Shown: positions 45,273 to 54,413, numbered from the stretch's first letter. The stretch: 64,000 bases of DNA from Dokdonia sp. 4H-3-7-5 (GCF_000212355.1 NC_015496.1:1178001-1242000), one strand, 5' to 3'. Notes: generated from the sequence alone by a model not told the origin. Program-made: numbers and translations.

Positions 45273-47603
45273 TTAAAAATCCAGCTCATCTGGAAGCTCG
45301 TCGCTTACACCAGAACTCTTATAATCATCACAATTAGTTGTGATTGTTAAGTTACTAGGTTTTGAAAATTCGCTTTTAGAAATCTCTAGATCCTCATTTT
45401 TGTATACCTCTTTCATATACATTCCCCAGATAGGTAATGCCATTGTTGCTCCCTGACCATAACCTATGCCTGGGAAGTGAACTGCGCGATCATCACCACC
45501 TACCCAAACTCCAGTCACAAGATTAGGCACAATACCCATAAACCATCCGTCACTTTGATTTTGTGTAGTACCTGTTTTACCAGCTATTGCATTATCAAAA
45601 CCGTATGGATAACCCGTAACGGCATTACGATATATTGCATCTTTACGCCATGTGTGACGTAATCTTGCTCCAGAACCTGAGCGCGTCACTCCTTCCATTA
45701 ACTGTAGTGTCACGTAAGCACTCTCTGCACTTAAAACATCTCGAGTTTCTGGAACATGCTGATACAAAACTGTTCCATTTTTATCCTGTATGGTACTTAC
45801 AATCTGTGGTTTTACATATACCCCTTGATTTGCAAAAGCTCCGTATGCAGATACCATTTCATACACACTTAAATCTGCTGTTCCCAGCGCGATAGAAGGT
45901 ACTACTGGAATATCCTTCGTATCTATCCCTAGCTTGCTTACTAAGTCTAATACAGGCTGTGGCCCTACTTTATCCATGAGCCTAGCAGAAATTGTATTTA
46001 CAGATTGAGCAAGTGCCTCTTTCATTGTAATCATACCACCCATCTCACCTCCAGAGTTTTCTGGAGTCCAGTTCTTTGTATTTCCGTGCGCTCCCGCAGG
46101 TATAGTATAAAGTGTGTTTGGCAATGTATCACATGGAGATAAATGCAATTGATCTACTGCTGTTGCATATAAGAAAGGTTTGAAGGTAGATCCTACCTGG
46201 CGTTTTCCTAATTGTACGTGATCGTATTGGAAGTGGTTCATATTAATACCACCTACCCACGCGCGCACTTCTCCAGTTTGAGGTACCATAGACATCATCC
46301 CTGTACGTAAAAACTTCTTGTAATAACGTATAGAATCACGCGGAGTCATTAATGTATCTACATCTCCTGCCCATGTAAAAATGGTCATATCTGTTTTTAC
46401 ATCAAATGATTTTCTAATTGCAGCATCTGTTTTTCCTTGCGCTTTGAGTTTTCGCCAGCGAGATGAGCTTTTTATAGCATTATTAAAAATGCGCTCCACA
46501 TCCTCCTCTTCGATATCTCTAAAAGGCGCTGTTTTGTTTTTCTCGTTTTGTCTATCAAACTCGGCTTGTAATCTTGGCATATGCGCAGCAACAGCATCTT
46601 CTGCCATTTTCTGCATACGAGAATCTATAGTTGTCGTTATTGTAAGACCATCACGGTAAATATTATAATATGTGGTATTACCCTCTGCGTCTTCTCCTTT
46701 AGGATTCTCTTTAATCCATGAAGCCATGAATTTCTTAAGATTTTCTCTAAAGTACGTTGCCGTTCCATCTGCATGTCCTTCTGGAGTAAACTTTACTTCC
46801 ATAGGTAATGCTGTGAGGGAATCTTTTTCGGCAGTTGTGATCATTCCGTTTACTTCCATCTGCTTGAAGACTTGATTGCGCCTTCTTAGTGATTTCTCCT
46901 TAGATATCTCACGGTATGGATTATACTGTCTTGGATTCTTAAGCATTGCTACAAAAACAGCGCTTTCATGCAAATCAAGATCTTTTACATCTTTATTAAA
47001 GTAAATACGAGCGGCAGAGCTTATACCAATAGCATTAAAAAGAAAGTCAAATTTATTAAGATACATCGCAATGATTTCTTGCTTTGTATACTGGCGCTCC
47101 AGCCTTGTTGCAATTACATATTCCTTTGCCTTCTGCAGAAGCCGCTCTAGCGTGGAGCTAGGAGGATTTGAAAATAACAACTTAGAAAGCTGTTGTGTTA
47201 CTGTACTTGCACCACCGTTTTTACCAAGATAAGCCATCGCTCTGGCCGTACCTCTAAAGTCTATACCAGAGTGCTCATAATAACGCTCATCTTCTGTTGC
47301 AACTAGTGCATCGACAAGGTTCTGTGGTAATTGATCATATTTAATAGGAGTCCTATTTTCATTGTAATAAGTACCTAGCTGCTTTCCATCAACAGAGATG
47401 ATTTTTGTAGCAAGGTTACTTTCTGGGTTTTCAAGTTCTTCAAAGGTGGGGAGTGTTCCAAAAACATTCCAACTCGCTAGTAAAAATAATAGTACTGCCA
47501 GTGTGACTCCTCCTGCAAATAGTCGCCAAAACCAAGAAATATATTTACTGTAATCTCCGTCGCTTTTTTTTGCAACTTTTTTTGGAGGTGTTTGTTTTGC
47601 CAT
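45273..47603 (-). CDS. mrcA: Class A penicillin-binding protein (PBP1A)
   Basis: 776 residues from the ATG at 47601-47603 (MAKQTPPKKVAKK), preferred over a start 9 codons upstream that overlaps gldH. A cytoplasmic basic tail and membrane anchor (~25-45) precede a GT51 glycosyltransferase with catalytic Glu104 in ATEDERYYEHSGIDFRG. A transpeptidase domain follows with nucleophile Ser472 (GSTFKPF), SVN and KTGTT motifs. It polymerises and cross-links peptidoglycan at the outer face of the inner membrane. The C-terminus ends in a short acidic tail. It starts 10 bp after gldH. Confidence 0.94.
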   Translation of the reverse strand: MAKQTPPKKVAKKSDGDYSKYISWFWRLFAGGVTLAVLLFLLASWNVFGTLPTFEELENPESNLATKIISVDGKQLGTYYNENRTPIKYDQLPQNLVDALVATEDERYYEHSGIDFRGTARAMAYLGKNGGASTVTQQLSKLLFSNPPSSTLERLLQKAKEYVIATRLERQYTKQEIIAMYLNKFDFLFNAIGISSAARIYFNKDVKDLDLHESAVFVAMLKNPRQYNPYREISKEKSLRRRNQVFKQMEVNGMITTAEKDSLTALPMEVKFTPEGHADGTATYFRENLKKFMASWIKENPKGEDAEGNTTYYNIYRDGLTITTTIDSRMQKMAEDAVAAHMPRLQAEFDRQNEKNKTAPFRDIEEEDVERIFNNAIKSSSRWRKLKAQGKTDAAIRKSFDVKTDMTIFTWAGDVDTLMTPRDSIRYYKKFLRTGMMSMVPQTGEVRAWVGGINMNHFQYDHVQLGKRQVGSTFKPFLYATAVDQLHLSPCDTLPNTLYTIPAGAHGNTKNWTPENSGGEMGGMITMKEALAQSVNTISARLMDKVGPQPVLDLVSKLGIDTKDIPVVPSIALGTADLSVYEMVSAYGAFANQGVYVKPQIVSTIQDKNGTVLYQHVPETRDVLSAESAYVTLQLMEGVTRSGSGARLRHTWRKDAIYRNAVTGYPYGFDNAIAGKTGTTQNQSDGWFMGIVPNLVTGVWVGGDDRAVHFPGIGYGQGATMALPIWGMYMKEVYKNEDLEISKSEFSKPSNLTITTNCDDYKSSGVSDELPDELDF

Positions 47604-47613
47604 TATGATGTGT

Positions 47614-48090
47614 TTATTCTTGCTTTTCAATACGTAATCCTACTTCGGTAATTCCTTCTAGATAGGCATCTCCAGCGATGTTTCCGTTTTTTCTTACTGC
47701 GTGCTCTATAGTAAATGTGTAGGTTCCGCTTTCGCGAAAGCGTACTCCTTCTCTATACAACAATTTACTTTCTTTAATATCTCCAAAACCAGTACCCATC
47801 CACGTTCCATCTGGATTTGCCATTTCATACTCGAGGGTATCGGTATACGTACGCCCTTGCGGAAACTGCATCTCTGTAATCAAAAAAAGATTACTGTATG
47901 GGTATTGATTATTATTACGAACGGTAATGAATGCATTATATAATGGCACGCTATCAAGCTCGTTTACTTCTAACACCACAGGTTCATTAATATTCCATGA
48001 GCTACCTAACGACGTGTATGAATGATACACTTGTTTTGAATCACATGAAACACATAAAATAATGAGTATCAATAGTAATACGTTACGCAT
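47614..48090 (-). CDS. gldH: Gliding motility lipoprotein GldH
   Basis: 158 residues from the ATG at 48088-48090. This start gives a lipoprotein signal, MRNVLLLILIILCVSC, with the lipidated Cys16. A much longer open frame upstream is only the shadow of the RicT tail. The body (VYHSYTSLGSSWNINEPVVLEV ... GTWMGTGFGDIKESKLLYREGVRF) matches GldH, a periplasm-facing lipoprotein needed for gliding and T9SS function in Flavobacterium. It overlaps the RicT-like gene by 8 bases. A palindrome copy encodes VRFRESG, the only copy read in that phase. Confidence 0.93.
   Translation of the reverse strand: MRNVLLLILIILCVSCDSKQVYHSYTSLGSSWNINEPVVLEVNELDSVPLYNAFITVRNNNQYPYSNLFLITEMQFPQGRTYTDTLEYEMANPDGTWMGTGFGDIKESKLLYREGVRFRESGTYTFTIEHAVRKNGNIAGDAYLEGITEVGLRIEKQE
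47727..47742. repeat. Iterated palindrome copy 19 (in gldH)
   Basis: Exact 16-mer read as Arg-Phe-Arg-Glu-Ser, the third codon phase. Confidence 0.95.
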
Positions 48091-49570
48091 TAGGTTTTGG
48101 TTTTTGAGGACGCCTTTTATTTTTATTTGCAGGCTTTGATCCTCCAGACTTTTGACCTTCTTGAGTTGGATTTTGGCTCGTTGCATCTTTAGCTTTTCCT
48201 CCCTGAGCTTTCGGCTTTGGGCCTCTGCTTTTAGGTCTAGGTCCTTTACCCTCAGGTCTTGGGCCTTTTGCTTGAGGCTTTGGGCCTTTACCTTCTGGTC
48301 TAGGTCCCTTTGCTTGAGGTTTTGGTCCTTTCTTTGCTGCAGGTCTTGGACCTTTTGCACCATCTTGATTGGGTTTTCTGGGAGTTCTATCCTTAGCTTT
48401 TGGTCTATCTCCTTGAGGCTTGTTTCCGTTACCCGCAGGTTTTCTCTTACGACTATTGCGTCGCTTGTTTGTAGTTTTAGGCTTGTCAAAACGAGTAAGA
48501 CTATCTTGACCTACCACATTACCAAAATCTATTACTGTTTCTTCTATAAGTTCGGCAGCAAATTCTTCTAGGCTTGCAACCGGTTCTTTCTTCTTATTTG
48601 CAGCTATAATTTCATTTGCATGATCTGTCGTAAGCTTATGCCAGTTCATCCATTCTCCCTCGTAAGCATACCACAAGTGCCCTTGAAAAATGTCAATTTT
48701 CTGGCAAACTGCAGTTCCTTTTTGAGTGTATAATTTTGTCTCACTTTTTGGAAAACTTTTGAGCGCATCCATATAAGCATCTAGCTCATAATTAAGACAG
48801 CACTTCAATTTCCCACATTGTCCAGCAAGCTTTTGCGGGTTAAGTGATAATTGCTGGTATCTAGCAGCACTCGTAGTTACAGACCTAAAATCTGTTAACC
48901 ATGTAGAACAACAAAGTTCGCGACCACAAGAACCTATACCACCCAGACGTGCCGCTTCCTGACGAAGACCTATCTGTCTCATCTCAATACGAGTGCGAAA
49001 ATCTTGAGCAAATTCTTTTATGAGTTGGCGAAAATCTACACGATCTTCTGCCGTATAATAAAATGTCGCTTTAGAACCGTCTCCTTGAAACTCAATATCT
49101 GATATTTTCATTTGGAGATCTAGACGTATCGCTATCTGTCTAGCACGCACCTTCATACTTTCTTCCCTCTCACGAGCAGTAGTCCAGATATCTATATCTC
49201 TCTGTGATGCCTTGCGATAGATTTTAAGTGTTTCTGGAGTGTCTTGCCTTACTTTCTTGCGCTTCATTTGCACTCGCACAAGCTCACCAGTAAGGGTTAC
49301 CATTCCAATATCGTGGCCAGACTCTGCTTGAGTCGCTACAATATCACCTATACTTAGGGTAACTTTTTCTTCGTTTTTATAGTAATCTTTACGTCCATTT
49401 TTAAAACGTACTTCTACGTAGTTAAAAGCTTCTTGTCCATCAGGAAGGGACATATTAGAAAGCCAGTCAAAGACTGTAAGTTTATTACATCCGTCGGTTC
49501 CGCAGGTTCCATTGTTTTTACAACCTTTAGGAGATCCGTCTTCACCTGTGCCACAACTGCCACATGCCAT
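48083..49570 (-). CDS. PSP1/RicT (YaaT)-like protein with basic repeat tail
   Basis: 495 residues from the ATG at 49568-49570 (MACGSCGTG). A Cys-rich start (Cys 3, 6, 17, 23 and 28) is followed by the PSP1 core with the family cysteines: 215, 220 and 221 in GSCGRELCC, and 252, 257 and 258 in GQCGKLKCC. In Bacillus RicT/YaaT these cysteines help hold iron-sulphur clusters in a complex that tunes RNase Y. From ~368 the tail is a low-complexity Lys/Pro/Gly/Arg array of KGPRPEGKGPKPQA-type units, probably nucleic-acid binding. It leads the operon RicT-gldH-PBP1A. Confidence 0.88.
   Translation of the reverse strand: MACGSCGTGEDGSPKGCKNNGTCGTDGCNKLTVFDWLSNMSLPDGQEAFNYVEVRFKNGRKDYYKNEEKVTLSIGDIVATQAESGHDIGMVTLTGELVRVQMKRKKVRQDTPETLKIYRKASQRDIDIWTTAREREESMKVRARQIAIRLDLQMKISDIEFQGDGSKATFYYTAEDRVDFRQLIKEFAQDFRTRIEMRQIGLRQEAARLGGIGSCGRELCCSTWLTDFRSVTTSAARYQQLSLNPQKLAGQCGKLKCCLNYELDAYMDALKSFPKSETKLYTQKGTAVCQKIDIFQGHLWYAYEGEWMNWHKLTTDHANEIIAANKKKEPVASLEEFAAELIEETVIDFGNVVGQDSLTRFDKPKTTNKRRNSRKRKPAGNGNKPQGDRPKAKDRTPRKPNQDGAKGPRPAAKKGPKPQAKGPRPEGKGPKPQAKGPRPEGKGPRPKSRGPKPKAQGGKAKDATSQNPTQEGQKSGGSKPANKNKRRPQKPKPNA
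48220..48360. repeat. In-gene tandem repeats coding the KGPRP/KGPKP tail
   Basis: Imperfect 21- to 24-bp units alternate between GPRPEGK and GPKPQAK at the end of the RicT-like gene. The number of units is likely to vary between strains. Confidence 0.75.
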
Positions 49571-49729
49571 ATTTTGTATATTTAAATGTACACCGCTCCA
49601 TATCAATCGTTAAGAGAGTAACAGATGCGTGTACGCGTTATATTTATGTTCAAAATGAACTATCGATAAAGATAGGTAATCTATAGCGCCTTTTCCAAAA
49701 TCAAAATCAACAGATTCTTTTTCTATTGA

Positions 49730-50761
49730 TTACTTCTTAAAAGCCAGCTTTTCTGATCTACCTTTCTTAAAAATCTTATTACTATTTCCTTTACCAGAAC
49801 GTAATTTCTTTTGCTCTTCGTATGGCAGTGCATTAATCTCTGCACACTCCGTAGAGCAGCAGTTTTCATTAGCCTTTGCACATTCCTCACATTGTATAAA
49901 AAGTAAGTGGCAAGCTTCATTTGCACAGTTTACATGCTCATCGCAAGGAGTACCACACTGGTGACAATTTGAGATAACATCGTCTGAGATACGCTCTCCA
50001 CGACGGTGATCAAACACAAAATTCTTACCCTTGAACTTATTATCAAGCTTCTCTGCTTCTACCTGGCGAGCATACTCAATGATTCCTCCTTCTAGCTGGA
50101 AAACATTTTTAAAACCTTTGTGCTTAAAATAAGCACTTGCTTTCTCACAACGTATACCACCCGTACAGTACATCACAAGTTTTTTATCCTCCTTATGATC
50201 TTTTAGATCTTCTTCAATGATGTCAAGACTATCTCTAAAGGTATCTACATCTGGAGTGACTGCATTTTTAAAATGCCCTATCTCACTCTCATAGTGATTA
50301 CGCATATCAACGAGTACTGTATTCTCGTCTTCTATAAGTTCATTAAAAGTAGAAGCGTCTACATGAACTCCTTTGTTTGTTACATCAAAAGTTTCATCTA
50401 CTAGTCCATCTGCAACAATCTTATTACGCACTTTTACTTTGAGTTTTAAGAATGATTTATCGTCTTGCTCTCTCGCAATATTAAGACGTACATTCTCTAG
50501 GAAGTTTATTCCGTCAAGAAAGGCTTTAAATGTTGTGAATTTTTTGGCTGGAACAGACATCTGGGCATTTATTCCCTCGTTTGCCACATAAATACGTCCC
50601 AAGGCTTCCATCTCATCCCAAGCCACAAAAAGGTGGTTTCTGAAAAGTTCTGGGTTTCCAATCTTATGATACTGGTAAAAAGAGAGTGTAAGGCGTTCTT
50701 CTCCCGCCTCTTCTATAAGCTGTGCTCTCTCTTTTGCGCTTAATTTGTTGTACAGTTGCAT
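49730..50761 (-). CDS. trhO: tRNA uridine-5-hydroxylase, rhodanese-type (TrhO/YceA)
   Basis: 343 residues. An N-terminal ferredoxin-like domain (~30-110) is followed by a rhodanese domain whose catalytic Cys199 lies in YCTGGIRCEKA. A C-terminal Cys-rich region (CHQCGTPCDEHVNCANEACHLLFIQCEECAKANENCCSTEC) probably binds zinc. TrhO makes 5-hydroxyuridine at tRNA position 34 using O2. The family is long established as YceA/UPF0176; the length and order fit. It has its own strong promoter and is divergent from recA. Confidence 0.92.
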   Translation of the reverse strand: MQLYNKLSAKERAQLIEEAGEERLTLSFYQYHKIGNPELFRNHLFVAWDEMEALGRIYVANEGINAQMSVPAKKFTTFKAFLDGINFLENVRLNIAREQDDKSFLKLKVKVRNKIVADGLVDETFDVTNKGVHVDASTFNELIEDENTVLVDMRNHYESEIGHFKNAVTPDVDTFRDSLDIIEEDLKDHKEDKKLVMYCTGGIRCEKASAYFKHKGFKNVFQLEGGIIEYARQVEAEKLDNKFKGKNFVFDHRRGERISDDVISNCHQCGTPCDEHVNCANEACHLLFIQCEECAKANENCCSTECAEINALPYEEQKKLRSGKGNSNKIFKKGRSEKLAFKK

Positions 50762-50801
50762 GCTATACCTTCGTTTTAAGTTAAAAGAATTATTTCTTCG
50801 G

Positions 50802-50832
50802 CAAATATAAGTCTTTGAATTAAGGGTACAAA
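50802..50832 (-). promoter_or_regulatory. trhO promoter, exact Bacteroidetes consensus
   Basis: Minus strand TTTG (50832-50829), 19-bp spacer, TATATTTG (50809-50802), a perfect fit to TTTG-N19-TAnnTTTG. Transcription should start near 50795, some 35 bp before the ATG. The -33 box lies in the base of the hairpin at 50830-50866. Confidence 0.85.
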
Positions 50833-50866
50833 AAATGCCCGGAGGTCTATCCTGCGGGCATTTTTT
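50830..50866. terminator. Terminator-like hairpin in a divergent gap
   Basis: Arms AAAAAATGCCCG (50830-50841) and CGGGCATTTTTT (50855-50866), perfect 12-bp stem, T-runs on both strands. It lies between two genes that diverge, so no annotated gene ends at it. Confidence 0.75.
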
Positions 50867-50947
50867 TGTGAATTTTGGCTAATTCAGGTTTACATTTTAT
50901 TTAATGTCGTCGTAATTTGTTTAATACTTTGTAGCTGTGGCCTTCCT

Positions 50948-50982
50948 AATTTTAGTAAAGATTCCAAATTTTAGTATCTTTG
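50948..50982 (+). promoter_or_regulatory. recA promoter with direct repeats
   Basis: A -7 box TATCTTTG (50975-50982) lies 184 bp before the recA ATG. A 10-bp direct repeat AATTTTAGTA occurs at 50948-50957 and 50967-50976, period 19 bp, covering the -33 region and running into the -7 box. This fits a regulator site or a -33/-7 spacing feature. Confidence 0.6.
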
Positions 50983-51023
50983 GCAAAACGTCGGGAATAA
51001 TGTGTTTGGTATGCGTTAGACTT

Positions 51024-51080
51024 ATTCTCATTGCGAAGATGCAATAATAATTAAATGGTTGCGTCTTCATCGATAAGAAT
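51024..51080 (+). promoter_or_regulatory. Hairpin in the long recA 5' leader
   Basis: An imperfect inverted repeat, about 51024-51044 against 51059-51080, pairs ATTCT with AGAAT and GAAGATGCAA with TTGCGTCTTC. It lies inside the predicted ~175-nt recA leader. Regulatory role unproven. Confidence 0.45.
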
Positions 51081-51096
51081 TATGTTAAAAATATTT

Positions 51097-51112
51097 CGCT
51101 TTCGCGAAAGCG
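51097..51112. repeat. Iterated palindrome copy 20 (recA leader)
   Basis: Exact 16-mer 54 bp before the recA ATG, downstream of the promoter, so transcribed with recA. Confidence 0.95.
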
Positions 51113-51165
51113 TACCTTGTTTACCCATTATTTAACAATTAAATTTACAATACAAAACTGAAGAT

Positions 51166-52173
51166 ATGAGTAGTGAAAAAGATGCAAAATTAAAAGCCCT
51201 TAAACTCACCCTAGACAAGCTAGACAAGACTTACGGTAAAGGAGCCGTGATGAAAATGGGAGATCAAGCTATCGTGGATGTAGAGTCTATACCAACGGGT
51301 TCTCTAGGGCTAGATGTTGCTTTAGGTGTAGGAGGATATCCTAGAGGTCGTGTGATTGAAATCTATGGACCAGAATCTTCTGGTAAAACCACCTTAACAC
51401 TACATGCCATCGCTCAGGCTCAGAAAGCTGGAGGAATTGCGGCATTTATTGACGCAGAGCACGCTTTTGATCGTTTCTATGCAGAAAAGCTAGGGGTGGA
51501 TATTGATAACTTGATCATATCACAACCAGATAACGGAGAGCAAGCACTTGAAATCGCAGACAATCTTATACGCTCTGGAGCTATTGATATCGTTGTAGTC
51601 GATTCTGTTGCTGCACTTACTCCTAAAAGTGAGATTGAAGGAGAAATGGGAGATTCAAAAATGGGACTTCACGCTCGTTTAATGTCTCAAGCACTTCGTA
51701 AACTTACTGGTTCCATTAGCAAGACTAATTGTACAGTAATCTTTATTAACCAACTTCGTGAGAAAATTGGTGTAATGTTTGGAAATCCAGAAACTACAAC
51801 TGGTGGTAACGCACTTAAGTTTTATGCATCTGTACGTCTTGACATACGTCGTTCTACACAGATTAAGGATAGTAATGCTAATGTAATGGGTAATAAGACC
51901 CGTGTTAAAGTTGTAAAAAACAAAGTTGCACCACCTTTCCGTATGGCAGAATTTGATATCATGTATGGTGAAGGAATCTCAAAAGTAGGAGAGATTATTG
52001 ATATAGGTGTAAACTATGAGATTGTAAAGAAAGCTGGATCATGGTTTAGCTATCAAGATACTAAGTTAGGTCAAGGTCGTGATGCTGTAAAAGCATTGTT
52101 ACTAGATAATCCAGACCTTATGGATGAGCTAGAAACAAAAATTCACGAAGCAATCAAATTATCTAACGAGTAA
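51166..52173 (+). CDS. recA: Recombinase RecA
   Basis: 335 residues. Walker A is GPESSGKT (68-75), and Walker [12 protein letters not shown] and the L1/L2 loop regions ([44 protein letters not shown]) are intact. It catalyses strand exchange in recombination and triggers LexA cleavage in the SOS response. The acidic C-terminal tail is short. The gene is monocistronic, with its own promoter, a long structured leader and a terminator 22 bp after the stop. Confidence 0.98.
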   Translation: MSSEKDAKLKALKLTLDKLDKTYGKGAVMKMGDQAIVDVESIPTGSLGLDVALGVGGYPRGRVIEIYGPESSGKTTLTLHAIAQAQKAGGIAAFIDAEHAFDRFYAEKLGVDIDNLIISQPDNGEQALEIADNLIRSGAIDIVVVDSVAALTPKSEIEGEMGDSKMGLHARLMSQALRKLTGSISKTNCTVIFINQLREKIGVMFGNPETTTGGNALKFYASVRLDIRRSTQIKDSNANVMGNKTRVKVVKNKVAPPFRMAEFDIMYGEGISKVGEIIDIGVNYEIVKKAGSWFSYQDTKLGQGRDAVKALLLDNPDLMDELETKIHEAIKLSNE

Positions 52174-52195
52174 GCAATTATATCATATTGATAAT

Positions 52196-52221
52196 AAAAA
52201 CCTCCCATAAGGGAGGTTTTT
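52196..52221 (+). terminator. recA terminator
   Basis: AAAAACCTCCC-ATAA-GGGAGGTTTTT, perfect 11-bp stem with T-run. Confidence 0.92.
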
Positions 52222-52370
52222 GTATTTTAAACGCAACCTTTTTATTTTTTTAGCATCTACGTAGTGTTAACCAGGTAAAATTTTATAGAAAGTATACGAG
52301 TAGACGTCCATAAATGATATCACAATGTAGCTCATGAGCACTTTTAATAGATATCTGTTCTTATCTTGTT

Positions 52371-52946
52371 ATGAGAACATTAAAACCAAACAACCGGTTG
52401 AGTCAAGACCAACTTATAAAGAACTGTAAGAAGAAGCTCCCTAAAGCTCAAGCAGAATTATACAACCGCTACTCGAGCGTCTTGTTTTCTGTATGCTTAA
52501 AGTATGCTCCTAATTATGCAGAAGCAGAAGATATTCTGCAAGATGCCTTTATGACCATTTTTGACAAAGTAAGTCAGTACAAAAACAAAGGTTCGTTTGA
52601 AGGGTGGCTCAAAAGAGTTGTTATAAATACTGCGCTACAGCGCTACCGTAAGTCTGGTGTCTTTAATCTAGTTAACGAAGAAAATATAAAGGAAGTAGAA
52701 GTTGAGATAGAAGAAGAAAGTATTCCTCTCGATTTCCTACTTAAGATTATACAAGAGCTTCCAGATAGATACAGAATGGTTTTTAACCTTTATGTAATGG
52801 ATGGGCACTCACACAAAGAAATATCAACATTGCTTACCATTTCTCAGGGTACTTCAAAATCAAACCTTGCACGCGCCCGGGGAATATTGAAAGAAAAAAT
52901 AGAGATGAGCCAGTTTAACCCCAGAAGCAAATCTCACATACAATAA
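52371..52946 (+). CDS. ECF-type RNA polymerase sigma factor
   Basis: 191 residues. Region 2 reads LYNRYSSVLFSVCLKYAPNYAEAEDILQDAFMTIFDKVSQYKNKGSFEGWLKRVVINTALQRYRK (promoter melting and -10 contact). Region 4 with a helix-turn-helix is at ~130-175 (LPDRYRMVFNLYVMDGHSHKEISTLLTISQGTSKSNLARARGIL). It is a member of the ECF/sigma-70 group common in Bacteroidota. The stop overlaps the next start by one base (TAATG at 52944-52948), so it is coupled to its presumed antagonist. Confidence 0.93.
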   Translation: MRTLKPNNRLSQDQLIKNCKKKLPKAQAELYNRYSSVLFSVCLKYAPNYAEAEDILQDAFMTIFDKVSQYKNKGSFEGWLKRVVINTALQRYRKSGVFNLVNEENIKEVEVEIEEESIPLDFLLKIIQELPDRYRMVFNLYVMDGHSHKEISTLLTISQGTSKSNLARARGILKEKIEMSQFNPRSKSHIQ

Positions 52947-54403
52947 TGAAGGAGAAGAAGAACATAGATAGATTATTCCAAGAGAAATTCAAAGATTTTG
53001 AATCGCATCCTAGTGACCGTGTGTGGAATAATATTCTTGCAGCACAAAAAGAAAAAGAAGATAAAAAGGTCATCCCATTATGGTGGAAGTTGGGCGGTAT
53101 AGCTGCAGCACTTCTTTTACTTTTTGGTTTAGGTAGTTTATTTATCAACTCTTCTAGTCAAAATAATATACAGATTGTAGATACTCCAATCAGAAATGAT
53201 GAAAATGCAGTCTTAGAAGAGAACACAGCTACAACATCAATTACTCCTCAAGTATCAAAAAATAATGAAGAAGGCAATAAGTTTGTAACTGCTGATGAAT
53301 CTCAAATTACTTCAAGTATAAAAAACAACACGACCTCAAGAAATCCAAAAAGCGCTAACCCAGCATCTAGAAGAGACGACAATAACTCTAGAAATGGATC
53401 TCAAAACAGTCCAAATAAAGCAAAACTCGCAACATCTGAGCAAAACGCTGGGGTAATTGCTTATCAAGCAAATTCACCTCAACTAAACACAGGAAACACA
53501 AACAGCCAGCTTAATGTTAATAAAGCTGAGGTTGAAAATAATGTGTCTCCTCAAGAAGATAATAATTCAGTTGCTCAAGTAACCATATTAGAAGAGGAAA
53601 ACAACCCTAATAAAAACCTCATAGACGAAGCTCAGAAAATAGAAACCCTACAAGAAGACAAACTTGCTCAAGTAGATAATAATACTAAAATGAAGCGCTG
53701 GGACGTTGGAGCCGTAGCCGCACCTGTTTATTATGGAGATTTTGGTGGTTCTGGATTAGACAAACAGTTTGCAGATAATGATAAATCTGGTGATGTGAAT
53801 TTAAGTTATGGAGTTCAAGTGAGCTATGCTATAAGTCCAAAATTTAAGATACGTACTGGGGTGAGCAACGTAGACTTAAGTTACAATACTAATGAAATAT
53901 CATTTTCGACAAATGGATTAGGTCGTAGTGTGCGAGGCATTTCTTTTACTGATAACGCAAAAGTGTTAGCAATTCTAGACAATCCCGCTACTCAACATAG
54001 TTTTACTGCAGATAATGCGATATCGAGAATAGGTGTATCTTCAAATGGCTCCTTACAACAGCAACTTAGCTACGTAGAAGTGCCGCTAGAAGCTATTTAT
54101 GTGATCTCAGATAAACGTGTAGGACTATCTCTTATAGGTGGAGTAAGCACTTTATTTCTCAATGAGAATGACGTTGTCTTAAAGTCATCACAACTCACTA
54201 CAAGTTTAGGAACAGCAAATGGTGTAAATGAAGTAAGTTTTACAACAAACCTAGGTGTAGGTTTAGACTATAAATTCACAAAAAAAGTCATATTTAATAT
54301 AGAACCTTCACTTAAATATCAACTCAATAGTTTTGATAATAAGGTGGTAGATTTTCAGCCATATTACATAGGTGTATATACTGGCGTAAGCTATAAGTTC
54401 TAG
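52946..54403 (+). CDS. Anti-sigma-like inner-membrane / beta-barrel fusion protein
   Basis: 485 residues. The N-terminal ~45 residues (DRLFQEKFKDFESHPSDRVWNNI) look like the cytoplasmic segment of small Bacteroidota anti-sigma-like proteins. A single membrane helix follows (~47-67, LGGIAAALLLLFGLGSLF), then a long Asn/Gln/Ser-rich linker (~70-245). The C-terminus is outer-membrane beta-barrel-like (~250-485, KRWDVGAVAAPVYYGDFGGSG ... YIGVYTGVSYKF). It is coupled to the ECF sigma gene. A single protein spanning inner membrane, periplasm and outer membrane would be a novel signal route; if the barrel is instead a periplasmic sensor, the topology differs. Confidence 0.85.
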   Translation: MKEKKNIDRLFQEKFKDFESHPSDRVWNNILAAQKEKEDKKVIPLWWKLGGIAAALLLLFGLGSLFINSSSQNNIQIVDTPIRNDENAVLEENTATTSITPQVSKNNEEGNKFVTADESQITSSIKNNTTSRNPKSANPASRRDDNNSRNGSQNSPNKAKLATSEQNAGVIAYQANSPQLNTGNTNSQLNVNKAEVENNVSPQEDNNSVAQVTILEEENNPNKNLIDEAQKIETLQEDKLAQVDNNTKMKRWDVGAVAAPVYYGDFGGSGLDKQFADNDKSGDVNLSYGVQVSYAISPKFKIRTGVSNVDLSYNTNEISFSTNGLGRSVRGISFTDNAKVLAILDNPATQHSFTADNAISRIGVSSNGSLQQQLSYVEVPLEAIYVISDKRVGLSLIGGVSTLFLNENDVVLKSSQLTTSLGTANGVNEVSFTTNLGVGLDYKFTKKVIFNIEPSLKYQLNSFDNKVVDFQPYYIGVYTGVSYKF

Positions 54404-54413
54404 TAAAGAAGCT

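Noticed and set aside
48091-48489. An open frame extending gldH about 130 codons upstream, rich in DLDQK/KAQSLKQK units
   Set aside because: It lies wholly inside the repeat tail of the RicT-like gene in another frame, and gldH has a perfect lipoprotein signal starting at 48090. The coiled-coil look is a by-product of the tandem repeats.
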